Assembly: GCA_000467715.1 (NCBI GenBank)
Contig: AJFK01000128.1
Location: forward strand, 1 to 64,000
Length of the DNA: 64,000 nucleotides
DNA from: Hysterium pulicare CBS 123377
Lineage: Eukaryota > Ascomycota > Dothideomycetes > Hysteriales > Hysteriaceae
Direction of reading: 5' to 3'
The notes below the pieces were generated by a model. The model made no database searches, was not told where the DNA came from, and worked only from the letters and a program-made list of their open reading frames with translations. A program made the translations under genes and the position numbers. Each line of letters begins with the position of its first letter. Within the stretch, counting starts at the first letter, position 1. Of this stretch, positions 1 through 10,885 are shown in pieces.

Positions 1-340
1 TAAATATATATAATATATTTAAATTTAATAAATTCTTATTAAAAAACTTATTAATTTAACTATTAAAAAAGCTAAAAAAGTTATTTAAAATAAAAATTAT
101 ATAATTAAATTAATTTAAATATTTAAAAAAAAAATTAATATAATTTTAACTAATAAAAATTAATTAAAATTAATATATAATCTATAATTAAAACTAAAAA
201 TTCTTTTATAGCTAATAGTTATTTATAATAATATTAGTAACTATTATAAAAATATAATAACTATTAAATATAGCTAGTTTTATTTTATATTTATTAAAGC
301 TTAATTAATTAAAATTTTATATAATTTAAACTATTATTAG
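1..340. repeat. Extremely AT-rich block at the window edge
   Basis: Nearly every base is A or T, with runs of A and T and almost no G or C, and the block stops sharply near position 340 where ordinary composition begins. No open frame of any length is present. In filamentous ascomycetes such blocks are typically repeat copies mutated by repeat-induced point mutation, or AT-rich isochore borders. No recognisable transposon protein or terminal repeat remains, so the element family cannot be named. The block continues off the left edge. Confidence 0.6.
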
Positions 341-1212
341 TGTTAAAATCTACTAAGTTTAAAATTAGATTTAGTGGGGCAAATTGTGCACGACCTAAGG
401 TTATGCACGATCTATGCGAAACTTCTATTGGATCCTCTGATAATCCGAGGCATGTTCATGTGACAACTACCCGACTCCCTGGTATACGAAAAGCCCAAGG
501 ACTCGGGTCATGCATACCAACTGTGGGGCATGAAGGGCTTAAGACATGCATGAGATCACTCCTTGGACCCATATCTGGGTGATCCAGAACCTTGGGAGAT
601 ACAACAATCTGTTCAATATGGACCCGAAGTCTAGAAGCATCAACCATTTCTGAACAGATACCGCGAATAGATATCTCACTTCTCCATAACCGAGAGCATG
701 AGTCATTGGTGGGGACACTCATGATTTCCTTGGAGAGAGGTGATGTTGTCCAGTGAATTTTGGCTCGTACTTGAGTGAATTCGCTTTCAACCATCTTTAG
801 TCAAACTCTATACCAAGGGCTAAGTTATAGTAGAATGTTCAGATACTCGAGTGTTTAACCTTGTACTATCTTTGCTTCATTCGTAGATGTCTCTCTCCTT
901 TGTGCTGGCCGCATTCGGGTCCCGCATCATTGTCATATCTACTAGATTTTATGTCGTTAGCATCCTGATCGTCAATCACATACCTAACTGAAGTTTACGC
1001 ATTGTGAGTGACCCAAGATTCAATGTCAGATTTCAACTGTCAGATTTCAACGACCAAGCTTCCCTACCTTCTCTTATCTATATTTCGCTTACGCGCGATG
1101 ACGTTTTGCGTTCCCCAAAAGACCTTTCCATCGGTCCATCTTAAACTAATATCAAACTTCCACAATCTACCTAATCACAAACGAGATAGCAACCAAGCAT
1201 CCAAGAGCGCAC
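341..1212. other. Intergenic, no gene recognised
   Basis: Transition from the AT-rich block into normal composition and then the upstream region of the acetyltransferase gene at 1213. Open frames on both strands (340-582 and 456-794) match no family I recognise and overlap each other. A short direct duplication lies at 1024-1051. Confidence 0.5.
1024..1051. repeat. 14-bp tandem direct duplication
   Basis: The unit TGTCAGATTTCAAC occurs twice in perfect tandem. It lies about 160 bp upstream of the start codon at 1213. It could be a replication-slippage duplication or a doubled regulatory site; nothing else supports either reading. Confidence 0.8.
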
Positions 1213-1758
1213 ATGTCATTCAGAGACATCACGAGGCTCTGGGATGAAGACCCAAAATTCATCTGCTCCACAGATCCCGCTTATCTGCAGGCGGAGGCTA
1301 TCAACAATGCCTTCGATTCCGAGTACATGTACTGGACAAAGCGTCTCCCTCCGGACAAACTGCACCAACTCCTCACGAACTCCCTCTGTCTTGGCTTATA
1401 CAACACCTCGGACCCTTCAAACTGGATTCAGATAGGCTTCCGCCGCCTGATAACCGACACGCTGACGTTTGCATACATGACGGATTTCTACGTCTTGCCG
1501 GAGTATCGAGGACGGGGTTTGGGCAAGTTCTTGCAGCAGTGTACTAGAAATTTGCTCGATGGGATCGAGGCGGGAATGGATAGGGACTTGAGGGGGTTTA
1601 GAGTTGTCACGTTGACCAGGGAAGAGAATGTAGGGTGGTGGGAGAGCGAGTTGGGGGTGAGGAGGGTGAAGCAGGGGCAGGATGGAGGAGTCTATGTCGA
1701 GAGAAGTGGTGTTAGGGAAGAGAAAGGTAGGGAGACAGAGGGAGGATGGGTCGGATAA
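1213..1758 (+). CDS. GNAT-family N-acetyltransferase
   Basis: Single-exon gene for a 181-residue protein. The GNAT core is visible at about residues 75-115: a hydrophobic beta strand ending in TDFYVLPEYRGRGLGK, in which R-G-R-G-L-G-K is the acetyl-CoA pyrophosphate-binding Q/RxxGxG/A motif, followed by the helix that packs beside the cofactor. The short N-terminal part carries an aromatic-rich segment (EYMYWTKRLPPDKL) typical of small fungal GNAT proteins. The last 40 residues are charged, glycine-rich and low in complexity, so a 3' intron or divergent tail is possible. It probably acetylates a small amine or protein N-terminus; the substrate cannot be told. The chosen ATG is the first one in frame with the fold. 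Confidence 0.8.
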   Translation: MSFRDITRLWDEDPKFICSTDPAYLQAEAINNAFDSEYMYWTKRLPPDKLHQLLTNSLCLGLYNTSDPSNWIQIGFRRLITDTLTFAYMTDFYVLPEYRGRGLGKFLQQCTRNLLDGIEAGMDRDLRGFRVVTLTREENVGWWESELGVRRVKQGQDGGVYVERSGVREEKGRETEGGWVG

Positions 1759-2272
1759 GCTGCATGGTGTGAATGGCGGAGGCGAAGATGTCGTAGGTGT
1801 TCGATGGAAATGGCTTTCAGTTGAGATTGATGTTACAAACCACCGTGGACGATGCATGGCGGTATATAGACTGCGACTGCTGACTCTCTATATGCTACTT
1901 CGCTAACCACTTCTAGGACAGTGACATGCTTCAAGGCCTTTTCCAGAGCCCAGTTCCAAGGTTCAGCACTGTGGACTGGTCGCAAAGAAAATGGTAGGCG
2001 CAGCCCCCGTACATGCCCCGAAAAGGAAGGTGACGAATGCTGACAACCATGAGTTGCTTCTCTTTTCGAGGACTGTTCCTTCCCCACACGCTAAAAGCCG
2101 GATACCCCCCGACTCTCCGTCAGCATCAGCTGCAAGTGCTTAAGTAGGTACTACCTGCCAGCCTGGGTACTTAGGCAAATATGAATTGCCCTCCATTCAC
2201 TCCGCCTCCATCCTGACAGTGAACCCAAGATTCCTTTACACTCCTTCCCTGACTTGCAGACCACTCACCAAA
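1759..2272. other. Intergenic region upstream of the nitronate monooxygenase gene
   Basis: Contains the end of the acetyltransferase transcript and the promoter and 5' leader of the gene at 2273. Frames here on both strands are short and match nothing. The frame of the next gene runs back to about 2186 without an ATG, so this part is leader. Confidence 0.5.
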
Positions 2273-3316
2273 ATGTCCAACCTCCAGCAAGCACTTCCCT
2301 GGACGACCACACCTCTCATAATCAATGCTCCTCTCGGCGGCTACGCAGGCGGCACCCTCGCTGCCGCCGTCACCAAAGCACGAGGACTCGGCATGATAGG
2401 CTCCGTCAACTCAATCTCGGACCTCCGTCAGAACCTCACTCAAGCAAAAGAAGCGCTGCTTTCAGATCCATCTCTCAATCTCGATTCCAGCACCACCCTT
2501 CCCATAGGCGTAGGCCTCCTCACCTTCATCATGCCCATGCATGAGGCAATTCAAGCGCTCGCAGAATTCAAGCCCGCAGTAGTGTGGATGTTTGCAGCCA
2601 AGACGCTCGACGACTATGCCGTTCACGCGAAAGCCATCCGAACTGTCCTACCCGAGTCCCAGATATGGATTCAGTGCGGCAGCGTCGCTTCTGCGCTTCA
2701 TATCGCCAAAATTTGCAAACCGGATGTTCTCGCGTTGCAAGGCGCAGACGCAGGTGGTCATGGCTTCGAGAAGGGCGCGGGCATCATCTCACTTTTCCCC
2801 GAGACGTCGGATGCTTTGGAGAAAGAAGGGTTTGGAAGCATCCATCTGGTAGCAGGAGGCGGGATTGTGGACGGACGTGGCGTTGCCGCAGCACTTGCTC
2901 TAGGAGCGCAGGGAGTTGTACTAGGAACCAGGTTCCTAGCTGCGAGGGAGACTGATGTCCATGAGAAGTACCAGGCTACGGTGTTGGCAGCGAAAGATGG
3001 AGGCCAGTCAACCGCACGCTCTAAACTCTTCGACAACTTGCGAGGTCCGAATTTCTGGCCGGAGGCGTACGATGGGCGCAGTATCCTGATGCAGAGCTGG
3101 GACGAGTACAAGGAGGGGGTAAGCATCGATGAGCTCAGGAAGAGACACGCAGAAGCCGTGAAGGCGAAAGATGAAGGGTTTGGAGAGAAAGGGCGGGCAC
3201 CTATGTGGGCTGGGACGGGAGTTGGAATGGTCAATGACGTGATGGGCGCGAGCGATATTGTGGAGGAAGTTAGAAATGGTGCAAAGGAAATCTTGAGTCG
3301 ACTGGGCAGTGTTTAA
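2273..3316 (+). CDS. Nitronate monooxygenase (2-nitropropane dioxygenase family)
   Basis: Intronless gene for a 347-residue FMN-dependent TIM-barrel enzyme that oxidises alkyl nitronates, such as propionate 3-nitronate, to carbonyl compounds. The N-terminal PLGGYAGGTLAAAVTKA and GLGMIG segments form the first flavin-binding strand. LALQGADAGGHG near residue 175 is the family signature with the catalytic histidine. AGGGIVDGRGVAAALALGA followed by GVVLGTRFLA is the phosphate-binding signature of the flavin site. The start is the ATG in the context ACCAAAATGTCC; the frame is open further upstream but offers no earlier ATG. Length and motif order are normal, so the gene looks intact. It lies tail to tail with the dynein gene, about 260 bp away. 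Confidence 0.92.
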   Translation: MSNLQQALPWTTTPLIINAPLGGYAGGTLAAAVTKARGLGMIGSVNSISDLRQNLTQAKEALLSDPSLNLDSSTTLPIGVGLLTFIMPMHEAIQALAEFKPAVVWMFAAKTLDDYAVHAKAIRTVLPESQIWIQCGSVASALHIAKICKPDVLALQGADAGGHGFEKGAGIISLFPETSDALEKEGFGSIHLVAGGGIVDGRGVAAALALGAQGVVLGTRFLAARETDVHEKYQATVLAAKDGGQSTARSKLFDNLRGPNFWPEAYDGRSILMQSWDEYKEGVSIDELRKRHAEAVKAKDEGFGEKGRAPMWAGTGVGMVNDVMGASDIVEEVRNGAKEILSRLGSV

Positions 3317-3577
3317 CGTTTGACGATCGCAGTCCTATAGATAGTCCGATGGCATTACCGTTTCGATGGTCCTTCAAATATGTATAGAAGATTTCTAATT
3401 TAAAGGCAGCAATGGTAAAGGAAAGAGGCGTAAACCGAAAAGTGGAAGAATAAGTATAGTCTTAAACCATGAACTGGATTTGATGAGCTTCAAGGAGGTC
3501 ATACATATTCCGGAGTGCGAGGAAAATTCGTATGCCTACTTAAACAGTACCTCTACTGATGGGTATTCGTATCTACT

Positions 3578-5448
3578 CTATTTGGTAGGGGTATCGCCCT
3601 TCTTCTGTATCAGGCCAGCAAAGAAAGACTTCAGGCGATCATTTTCCATAGAGTCTGCAACTGGAGCTGGTGTTGATAACTCCGTTTCGGTATCCACAGA
3701 ATGGGTAGCTTGGCGGTCCTGTAAGGCATGAATTAGCCCCATATTCCGAGAAATACTCAGATCTAATTGTGCAGCCAGATGTCCGAACTCAAAACTTTTC
3801 CACCGGTACAGTAGGGTGATAAGGGAGAGACTTCAGATGCTTACCTGCAATCTCTTCACCATCTCGTCAGCATTGACCTGAATACCTCCCATATTGAACT
3901 GCACCGGTCCGATATGCTCTTCCACCACGCCGCTCGAGTCTTCCTGACTAATGTAGGTGGCATTGCCTCTCTTGTTCTCTTTAGCGCTTCTCTCCTTGTC
4001 GTCCTCCTGCCGCAATCGATCCATCGTTTCGGCCTGGGAAGCGAGGAAGCCTTGTGCATCAGAGCTGGGAACTTCGATACCGTTAGCATTCTTCGAATTG
4101 AGAGCCGAGAGAGCGTAGTCCTGCTCGGGATTGCGAATCGTTTCTTCGTAGACAGATACAGCTGTCTGCTCTTCGTCCTCGACTTCAGGCTCTGGATCCA
4201 CTTGCGCTTGAGGATCTGCGACCTCTTCACCATTCGACAAGTCACTTGGTTGATTCCGTATCCGCATATGTGCTGGAATCTGAATATCGACTCCCCACAT
4301 ATTACTAACACCCTCAACGTCGAATCCCTCTCTTAGAATCCTGATTTTACCCCATGAATCCCAGTTCGGAGGCACCAGTACTCGATCTCGGTCAATGACG
4401 TTATGCTTCAACTGTTTTTGCTTCAACATCGATTTGATACCCAAGCTCGAATGAATAAGTGTTTGTAATGATCCAGGTGCCGAAGGCATCGTATAGACCA
4501 GACTACCTCCATGCTTGAGCAGAACTGTCCGCAGGTACTGCAGAACAAAATCAAACTCCTCCTCTTTCCAACCACGCTCCTTCTCCAAGCTTTCAATCTT
4601 GTCGGCATTTTGGCAAACCACACATAAGGGGATCCCGAGCGGTTCGTCCCACTCGCCCGGGCCAAGCGGCATAGTGACGTTGTCCGATGTGCTGCCACCA
4701 GTGTTGTCGGCTGGACCGCCCAATCCTCGACCTTTGTCCCGCCATGCAATGATGTTCTCCTCCAGAATATCCTTCGAATCGTCGTCGAGTGATGAAACAA
4801 GGGAACGTATCACTCGGATCCATTCACGCAGTTGGCGTAACCAAAGCCACGGATGAGACCAGTCGAGAAGAATTACAATAAGCATGTTCGGCAGCGTCTT
4901 AGGAGTCAGGTAGGGTCTGAGCAGAGGAGTGAATGAAGGGGAAGGTGTGGTAAGAAGGTAGAGTGAGAGACGAGCCAGGGTATCTATATATTTATTAGCA
5001 GATGGCAGGCTCCTGGAAAGAAGAACCTGCTTACCTTCGTGGTCTGCATCCAGGACATCTTGGTATGTATATCCTAGCGCAAATTGATTCGCGATGGGCG
5101 GTTTTCTACCGCGGTCCGGAGGCCTTCGATTACTGGATGGATCTGTCGAGACAGAGTCTAAGAAGTCTCTCTGGAATTCCGGCGTTCCTCCTAAACACGA
5201 TTCGCATTAGAGTCTTGCCGTTCATGCAGCTTCATACTGCCCATACCTAGAACCAGCAAGCTCTTTTCTGGCAGTCTCTTTCCGCTTGACGCCCCATCCA
5301 ACATTGATGTCCATATGCCCGTCTTGCCATCTCCACTGCTCTTTGGCCGATCATGTTGGCTGCCAGCAGACCTTGATGTGTAATTGGATATTCTTGCCAT
5401 GTCGGAGGTGGTTCGGAGGTTCAAAGACGCGTTTGCGGGTGCGCGCAT
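3578..5448 (-). CDS. Cytoplasmic dynein 1 light intermediate chain
   Basis: Four exons (5247-5448, 5035-5190, 3845-4983, 3718-3578) joined by introns of 56, 51 and 126 nt give 545 residues in one frame. The protein links the dynein heavy chain to cargo adaptors. It has a Ras-like GTPase-fold N-terminus beginning at KSLLVLGGTPEFQRDF, where the P-loop is degenerate as in other fungal homologues. LLDWSHPWLWLRQLREWI and CQNADKIESLEKERGW mark the core. The acidic, disordered C-terminus ends in the helical segment MENDRLKSFFAGLIQKK, which resembles the adaptor-binding C-terminal helix of the family. The final exon lies beyond the frame's apparent stop and was placed by donor and acceptor signals. 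It is divergent from the Ist3 gene, with 334 bp between them. Confidence 0.9.
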
Positions 5449-5782
5449 GTTGCTTGGGAGCTAGGTAAGCCCTTTGAAAACAAAATGTGCACGGGCAATA
5501 TTTACCTAAGCACATTTCCGATTCAGCTTGGTGATGGCAACTGGCTTTAACGACGTTTGCCAGGTCGGACTAATCTATGTAGCATAGAGGCAGACATACA
5601 TACTTCAGTCGCATGTTAAGGCTTCAAAACACATCCCTAGGTAGGTAGACAATTTGATACTCCGGTGCGTGCACGGCCCTGTTGAGAAAATACAAGCATT
5701 TCACTAGCTCAGCCCTATGCGACTTTTCATCGCGAACATCAACATCCACAGCTGCTTCCCTCGACCCTCACTGCACTCTACC
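5449..5782. promoter_or_regulatory. Bidirectional promoter region, dynein LIC / Ist3
   Basis: The 334 bp between the two divergent start codons must hold both promoters and leaders. No TATA box stands out. The Ist3 frame is open back to an ATG at 5717, but family alignment favours the ATG at 5783. Confidence 0.5.
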
Positions 5783-6673
5783 ATGAACACGATCAGACAG
5801 ATCCAGAATTTGAACAAGCGGGAACTCGAAGAAGCTATCACACCCGAAGGATCATGGCACGCCGACTACCGCGACACTGCATACATCTACATTGGCGGCC
5901 TTCCCTTTGACCTCTCCGAAGGCGACATAATCACAATATTCTCACAGTTCGGCGAGCCTGTGTTCATCAATCTCGTACGGGATAAGGAAACCGGCAAATC
6001 TAAGGGCTTTGCATTTCTCAAGTATGAAGACCAGCGAAGTACCGATCTGGCTGTGGATAATCTTGGTGGGGCTACCATCATGGGCAGGATATTGAGGGTG
6101 GACCATACGAGATACAAGAAAAAAGACGATGAGGAAGAAGCCGACAATACTATGGGATATCACGATCTTCCAGAAGATGAAGAGGAGGGCAGAAGGAAGA
6201 AGAGGCGGACGGAAAGTGAAAGTGAGGAGGAACGACCGTTGCTTCCAGAAGAGATCGAGTTGGCGAAACTCATGCGGGAGCACGATGACGAAGATCCTAT
6301 GAAGGTTTATTTGATTGAGCAGAAGAAAGAGGAAGTCGAGGTTGCTCTCAAGAAGCTGAAGAAGGGCAGGAAGGATGGCAAGCGCAAACACCACTCCAGG
6401 CGACACAATCGCGACCGTTCTGCAGATGATGGTGGTAACAGACCGCGAGATAAAGCCAAGTCACGAAGAGATCAAAGTCCTGCCGAACGCAAAAGACTTC
6501 CCGAGCGGACGCGGAGCCCCGATGAGCGTTCCCGGAGACATCGCGAGAGATCACATTCACGGGATCGCAGAAGACGCCGGTCTGTGAGCACATCTACCTC
6601 TGAGGAAGATAAACGTGGGAGTCATCGTCGAAGAGCCAGGTCACGCAGCGGCGAAAGAAACGGCAGGCTGTGA
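5783..6673 (+). CDS. Ist3/RBMX2-like RNA-binding protein of the RES spliceosomal complex
   Basis: Intronless gene, 296 residues. The N-terminus MNTIRQIQNLNKRELEEAI is the conserved leader of the Ist3/Snu17/RBMX2 family. One RRM domain follows at about residues 34-112, with RNP2 AYIYIGGLPF and RNP1 KSKGFAFLKY, then RVDHTRYKKK, which in the yeast protein helps hold Pml1 and Bud13. The second half is acidic, then rich in Arg-Ser, Arg-Asp and Arg-Arg, like an SR tail; yeast Ist3 is much shorter and lacks it. The expected role is in the retention-and-splicing complex on U2 snRNP in the nucleus. An in-frame ATG at 5717 would add 22 unconserved residues and was not chosen. Confidence 0.9.
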   Translation: MNTIRQIQNLNKRELEEAITPEGSWHADYRDTAYIYIGGLPFDLSEGDIITIFSQFGEPVFINLVRDKETGKSKGFAFLKYEDQRSTDLAVDNLGGATIMGRILRVDHTRYKKKDDEEEADNTMGYHDLPEDEEEGRRKKRRTESESEEERPLLPEEIELAKLMREHDDEDPMKVYLIEQKKEEVEVALKKLKKGRKDGKRKHHSRRHNRDRSADDGGNRPRDKAKSRRDQSPAERKRLPERTRSPDERSRRHRERSHSRDRRRRRSVSTSTSEEDKRGSHRRRARSRSGERNGRL

Positions 6674-7129
6674 CCTTGTGTTAAGAAAGTACTTCATAGA
6701 ACACTATGGATGAAAGGACCCTGACGGGGTGTGTGATCATCAATCTTAAGGTTATCACCTTATAAGGAGTTAATTGAACTGCGATATCCTTTCGCCTGAT
6801 TTCACATAGCAAGGGGGAAGGATCGCATTAGGCGCTCCAACCTCTTCCACCACCGTGATGGATCGACTTCGTCGATGCCATGGCATCCCGAGCGAATTCA
6901 AAAGCCCCGTCACTCGAGATACACGAGCATCTCAGCTATGAGTGAGAGGCATGTGGGAACTTCAAGAAGAAGTGTATCAAAATTATTTATATACGTGAAA
7001 GGGTCCGGTCTCTCATTCCAAAGATATTTATTCCCACGGCGCTCCACTTTCCTAACCCACTCGTCTATGCTGACGTCCCACCGTCTTCCTATCTCCGTTT
7101 CACCCGATGAGCATTCACTACCTTCTCCA
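6674..7129. other. Convergent intergenic region
   Basis: Between the stop codons of the Ist3 gene and the cupin gene. It holds the two 3' ends; I see no gene or clear repeat in it. Confidence 0.5.
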
Positions 7130-7603
7130 TTACTTTCTCGCATCTTCAATCTCCACAGTCCGTTCGCTGACAGTCTCATCAGCTCCATCTTTCACATACC
7201 GATACAGTGCTTACCTATCAATCCGATCCCCGGTATTCACAGTTCCTGCCTGCTCTATAATCATAACGCAGACCTCTTTCTCCGCAGTCGGAAGGTGCTG
7301 TACGTCTTTAGGAACAACGAACAACTCACCCTTCTCTAGTGTAATATTTTTCTCCGAGGACTTGTCATCTTTCTTTTCACGAATATGTATCGTGAGCGGC
7401 CCACCTTCCAGAATATAAAACAATTCATCGGTGTCTGGATGCGCATGCCATATGAATTCCCCTTGTATCTTTGCGATCCGTATTTCGGTCGACTGGTTGA
7501 CACATGCGACCATTTTGGGGTGCCATGGTAGGGAGATCGTTGAAAGAAGACTTGGTATGGAGAGTTTAGAAGGTATTGGCGAAACCATGGCGATGTTGGT
7601 CAA
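7130..7603 (-). CDS. Small cupin-domain protein
   Basis: Two exons (7215-7603 and 7130-7166) around a 48-nt intron give 141 residues. The single cupin-2 barrel is plain. Motif 1 is HAHPDTDELFYILEG, with the two histidines and a glutamate as metal ligands; motif 2 is around GELFVVPKDVQHLP. The class resembles mannose-6-phosphate-isomerase-like cupins, but the reaction is unknown. Without splicing the frame would end after TGDRIDR. The short last exon adds SERTVEIEDARK, which fits the usual charged tail. The branch site CTGAT lies close to the acceptor, so the last exon is the least certain part. Confidence 0.75.
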
Positions 7604-8852
7604 GAATTGGAACGTCCGGAGTACTTAAAAATGAGAAGCAGATGCTATAACGATGGTGGTGCTTACGAGATGTGCCGAAAAGGGTATTTGTGTTCAGGCA
7701 AGTCACTAATCATTGGCAGGGCGTGGACTTACTAATCCATGGTGAAGCTAACCCAAGAAGGTAGCAGGTCTACCCACCCACACGATTGGTGTAATAATCC
7801 AGTGGATTTACGCTTCAAGATTCCTGTATACTTTATGCCGATAGGCTATGCAGATGGCAATGCTGGCGTCTGCTGAAGGATGGATATCCCTTAGGAGCAA
7901 TAAGAGCCATTATGAGGTCGATGCGCAACCTTGTATTCCATTAATAATCGAACCAACACCACGGTGTGCCGTAATGCTTGAATCTATCCGTATACCCCAA
8001 ATACTCCTACGCATGACTTCATAAAACAGCTAATTGGAGAGTATACTGAATGGCACCAAGAGATTGATCGATTTACCCTTGACTAGCTAGGCTTGCAGGC
8101 TATCAAAGGTGTTAAACCACTAAATAAGCACCATAACAACTGAGTTGCCATCCACTATCTCCAGCACATAGATTTTACATCGATCGCCGGCCCCCAATCA
8201 CCATCACATCGAATACTTCACACTCTACCGGACCGCCCGGCTGACCACATTTAAATAAAGCGTCCAGCGCCCCGTTTACCCATTCTCTACGCCTTAAATG
8301 AACACTTAAAACTCAGTATCCTATCATTCCACTTAGGTCCAACATTTGGTAGGCCGGGATACGAAATTGAGATCCTCGTATTGGGAGTGGTTTCTAGTGC
8401 GCAATCAGACGAACTATTGCTCCAAAGGTCTCTCATTAGTTTCCTTTCCGTATCATGTAGAGTAAGGAGAGGTCAGATTGGCTTACGAGAACACGTCGCA
8501 GGAAATGCCCTCATCCGGTCCAAAGCTTGAGATTGACCGGCCGCTGTCCACATGTCAGCATCATATCTATCTCAGCGCAATCTCTTCGACTTCATCGCTC
8601 CCTTTCGAACGAGAGTAAAGTAGGAAGCAATGCGGTTTGTGAAGCAAGGCGGCGATGGAAGGGAAGTGGAGAGAAAAGATATCGGGGACTTACAACTCCC
8701 CCATGACACTTCTGCACTCATCGGCTACGTTCACAAGGTGTCTGCAGTATCCAGACCAATTGACATCGGTGCAGATATATACCTATCTCGAGTCAGTACT
8801 ATATTCCTCACCGTGCCCACCAAGTAGGCAAAGGCACAACAGTGAAAACACT
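7604..8852. other. Intergenic, no gene recognised
   Basis: About 1.25 kb upstream of the cupin gene. Only short frames occur (for example 8630-8827 and 8655-8897, which overlap in different frames), with no recognisable domains, no tRNA and no long repeats. Confidence 0.5.
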
Positions 8853-9152
8853 TCAACGCATAACGCAGAAACTGAACCAAGTATACAGGACAGGTGAACG
8901 GGAGATGGCATAATCAACAGAGTCTCGGAAACGGGGGCTTGAATGGCGAAACAATATACATACTCCGGTCATGGCCGGCATGGCCGGAATCCAAGGCACT
9001 GTGCCACCCCTCAGCTTAAGTCCTTGGTTGTTGGTAGAGGTGGTTAGAAGCAAGCTGCTTGCGCCGGCTGTGAGAGGGAGGGCGAGAGTTCGCGTAAGGA
9101 GCATGAAGATGGTGATGAGGAAAATGTTCAGTAACGAAAATGAGAGAGGCAT
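8853..9152 (-). CDS. Possible small secreted or single-pass protein, uncharacterised
   Basis: An open frame of 99 residues begins with a good signal-peptide-like segment: polar start, then a hydrophobic core LLNIFLITIFMLLTRTLA with small residues after it. The mature part is short and matches no family I know. A GTATGT donor directly after the codons for PAMPAMTG, with a possible acceptor near 8878, suggests that the true C-terminus is spliced and different from the raw frame. The gene sits in a gene-poor stretch next to decayed genes, where small secreted proteins are common in fungi, but the open frame could also be chance. Confidence 0.3.
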   Translation of the reverse strand: MPLSFSLLNIFLITIFMLLTRTLALPLTAGASSLLLTTSTNNQGLKLRGGTVPWIPAMPAMTGVCILFRHSSPRFRDSVDYAISRSPVLYTWFSFCVMR

Positions 9153-9913
9153 TTTGTTGGAAGAGTAGAAGATGTTTTGGGCGAGGTAGAAGTTGGTGTT
9201 TCCGGTATCAACTTTATATTTTCACGAGTCTACAAAAAAGCGTTTCGACTTTGAGGTCTTTTGCAATGGGTCCCGGTTCTGGTGTTCAAGATTCGGTGAC
9301 CGTTGGTCAAATGACCTTGGCTTCAGCACCACTCGTGTGCCATGCATTCACTTGCGAAACTAAAACTGAATTTGGAAGGCTGCTAAGAAGTCACGTAACG
9401 CAATCATATGATGGCTGCATATGGACTCTAGTTGTTTGTACTGTTGAAGTTGTAGAATCTAGTTAATTTCCTTACTGTTCTAGGAGGTGAACAGATTCTA
9501 CTTGGTATCTAATGCTGACTAATCTACAGGACTATTATGGCATCCATCCCATTACTTCGACATGTACATCCTCCTTTCCCTCTCTGCGCATCAACGTGCA
9601 ATCTATGTAGGACTTCAATGCACATGTCCTGATTTCGGTAAAGGTTTCCTTGTGGTGCGGCAGGCGAGTGTTGTTGTAGAGCGGGCGATAATACAATCGA
9701 CACTGGTTTACGGCGAACGCTGCAGGGTGATCTGGCAACATGTCCCAAAGAATATTGCGGCAATTTGTTCGAGCTCTCCACACGTATGAAGGTAGTGCAG
9801 AAGAGGAATAGAAGGAGACCGAACGAGGAAAAGGGATGCAGGTCTATTGAAGTTTCGAGGAGAGTGAGGATTTCAGCAGCGCGAAAGGAGCTTGGACTTT
9901 TTATGGTATTGCA
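9153..9913. other. Intergenic, no gene recognised
   Basis: Overlapping short frames on both strands (9140-9466, 9524-9789) show no family features. This belongs to the degenerate stretch that continues to about 15.4 kb. Confidence 0.45.
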
Positions 9914-10885
9914 CTAAGATTGATAGAGAACAAGCTGCTTGTTCCGACGTTCATCCCACTCAATACACCATCTCATCAAACACTCCTGGACGCAAGCAAA
10001 ACAGCATCCATTACCGGAATTGGGATCGAGCGCCGTGGGTGTTTGACGCAAACCGAAGCGCAAGTACTTGATGATGGCAGGAGCTTCCCATGTGCGTAAA
10101 AAAGGACGGCTTTTTAGGAAGGCTTCCGCTCTAGCCTCGGAAGGCCAAAGATCAGGACGCTCGCTTGCAAATCGGGTTTGGCTGGTGCCCGTCATTATGC
10201 TCGGGTTTTCTCTTTGGATCATTGCTCTAGGAAGATAATGGCATGGAACAGTCTCGGGTGCATCACTGAAAGGTGAACGCTGTTTCTGCGTTAGCGAACA
10301 GCCTCCACCATATCATGTATAGGTTCTCATGAGCACCGACATCTAAGAGCAGCCGAAGCTGTGGGCAACTTCGACGACTGATAGTTTGATCTCCTCTGAG
10401 AAGAGGTTAACCATGTGCAGATGGCCTTTGGAATGATCAAACCAATTCGCTGCGGACGGTGCGGTCAGCTGTTCCGTCGGTGCAAACGTGTCGACGCGTA
10501 AACTTACGTTCATCGCCCTGAACAAGTTCGTTGAGCACGCCACTTGCACCCTGATGAGAGGAGTCTGCGATTCAGATGGCCTTGACAGGGAAACTGGCAG
10601 CCGTGACGAGTTGGTCCCAAAGAGGCTCGTAGCATTCCTGCATGAATCGTATTAGAGCCACATCTTCGACTGGCTCTATCACAATCAAAACGGTACCTTA
10701 GAAATGCCATTTCCGGGTGTGGCTATCAGCGTGACTGCATCTGGTGCCTCGGAATTGCAGCCACAGAGAGTGTACTGCTTGACGGTCAGGCGCAACGGAG
10801 CATCGCCTTTCGTGGCGTTAGGGTGCTCTCGAATGGTCTGGCATGGAATGGCATGTTCGGTGACCTTGAGCAGACGGCCAGGCAT
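9914..10885 (-). pseudogene. Decayed alpha/beta hydrolase (fungal AKT2-like hydrolase family)
   Basis: Pieces of one fungal alpha/beta hydrolase family appear in the right order along the minus strand. The N-terminus MPGRLLKVTEHAIPCQTIRE is at about 10885. The segment around EPLWDQLVTAASFPVKAI is near 10620, and WFDHSKGHLHMVNLFSEEIK follows near 10430. The nucleophile-elbow region is close to 10350. The helical RPDLWPSEARAEAFLKSRPF segment lies near 10150. They fall in different frames with several breaks, so no full-length protein can be made. Intact relatives act as peroxisomal hydrolases in fungal secondary metabolism, but nothing here shows a product. It lies head to head with a decayed P450. 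Confidence 0.75.

Noticed and set aside
1-340. Mitochondrial DNA insertion or centromere as the source of the AT-rich block
   Set aside because: No mitochondrial gene or known centromere repeat can be seen; RIP-type decay is the simpler reading.
2758-3234. 158-residue minus-strand frame
   Set aside because: It is the antisense shadow of the nitronate monooxygenase gene.
5717-5782. Upstream ATG for the Ist3 gene
   Set aside because: The family N-terminus MNTIRQIQNLN begins at 5783; the 22 extra residues are unconserved.
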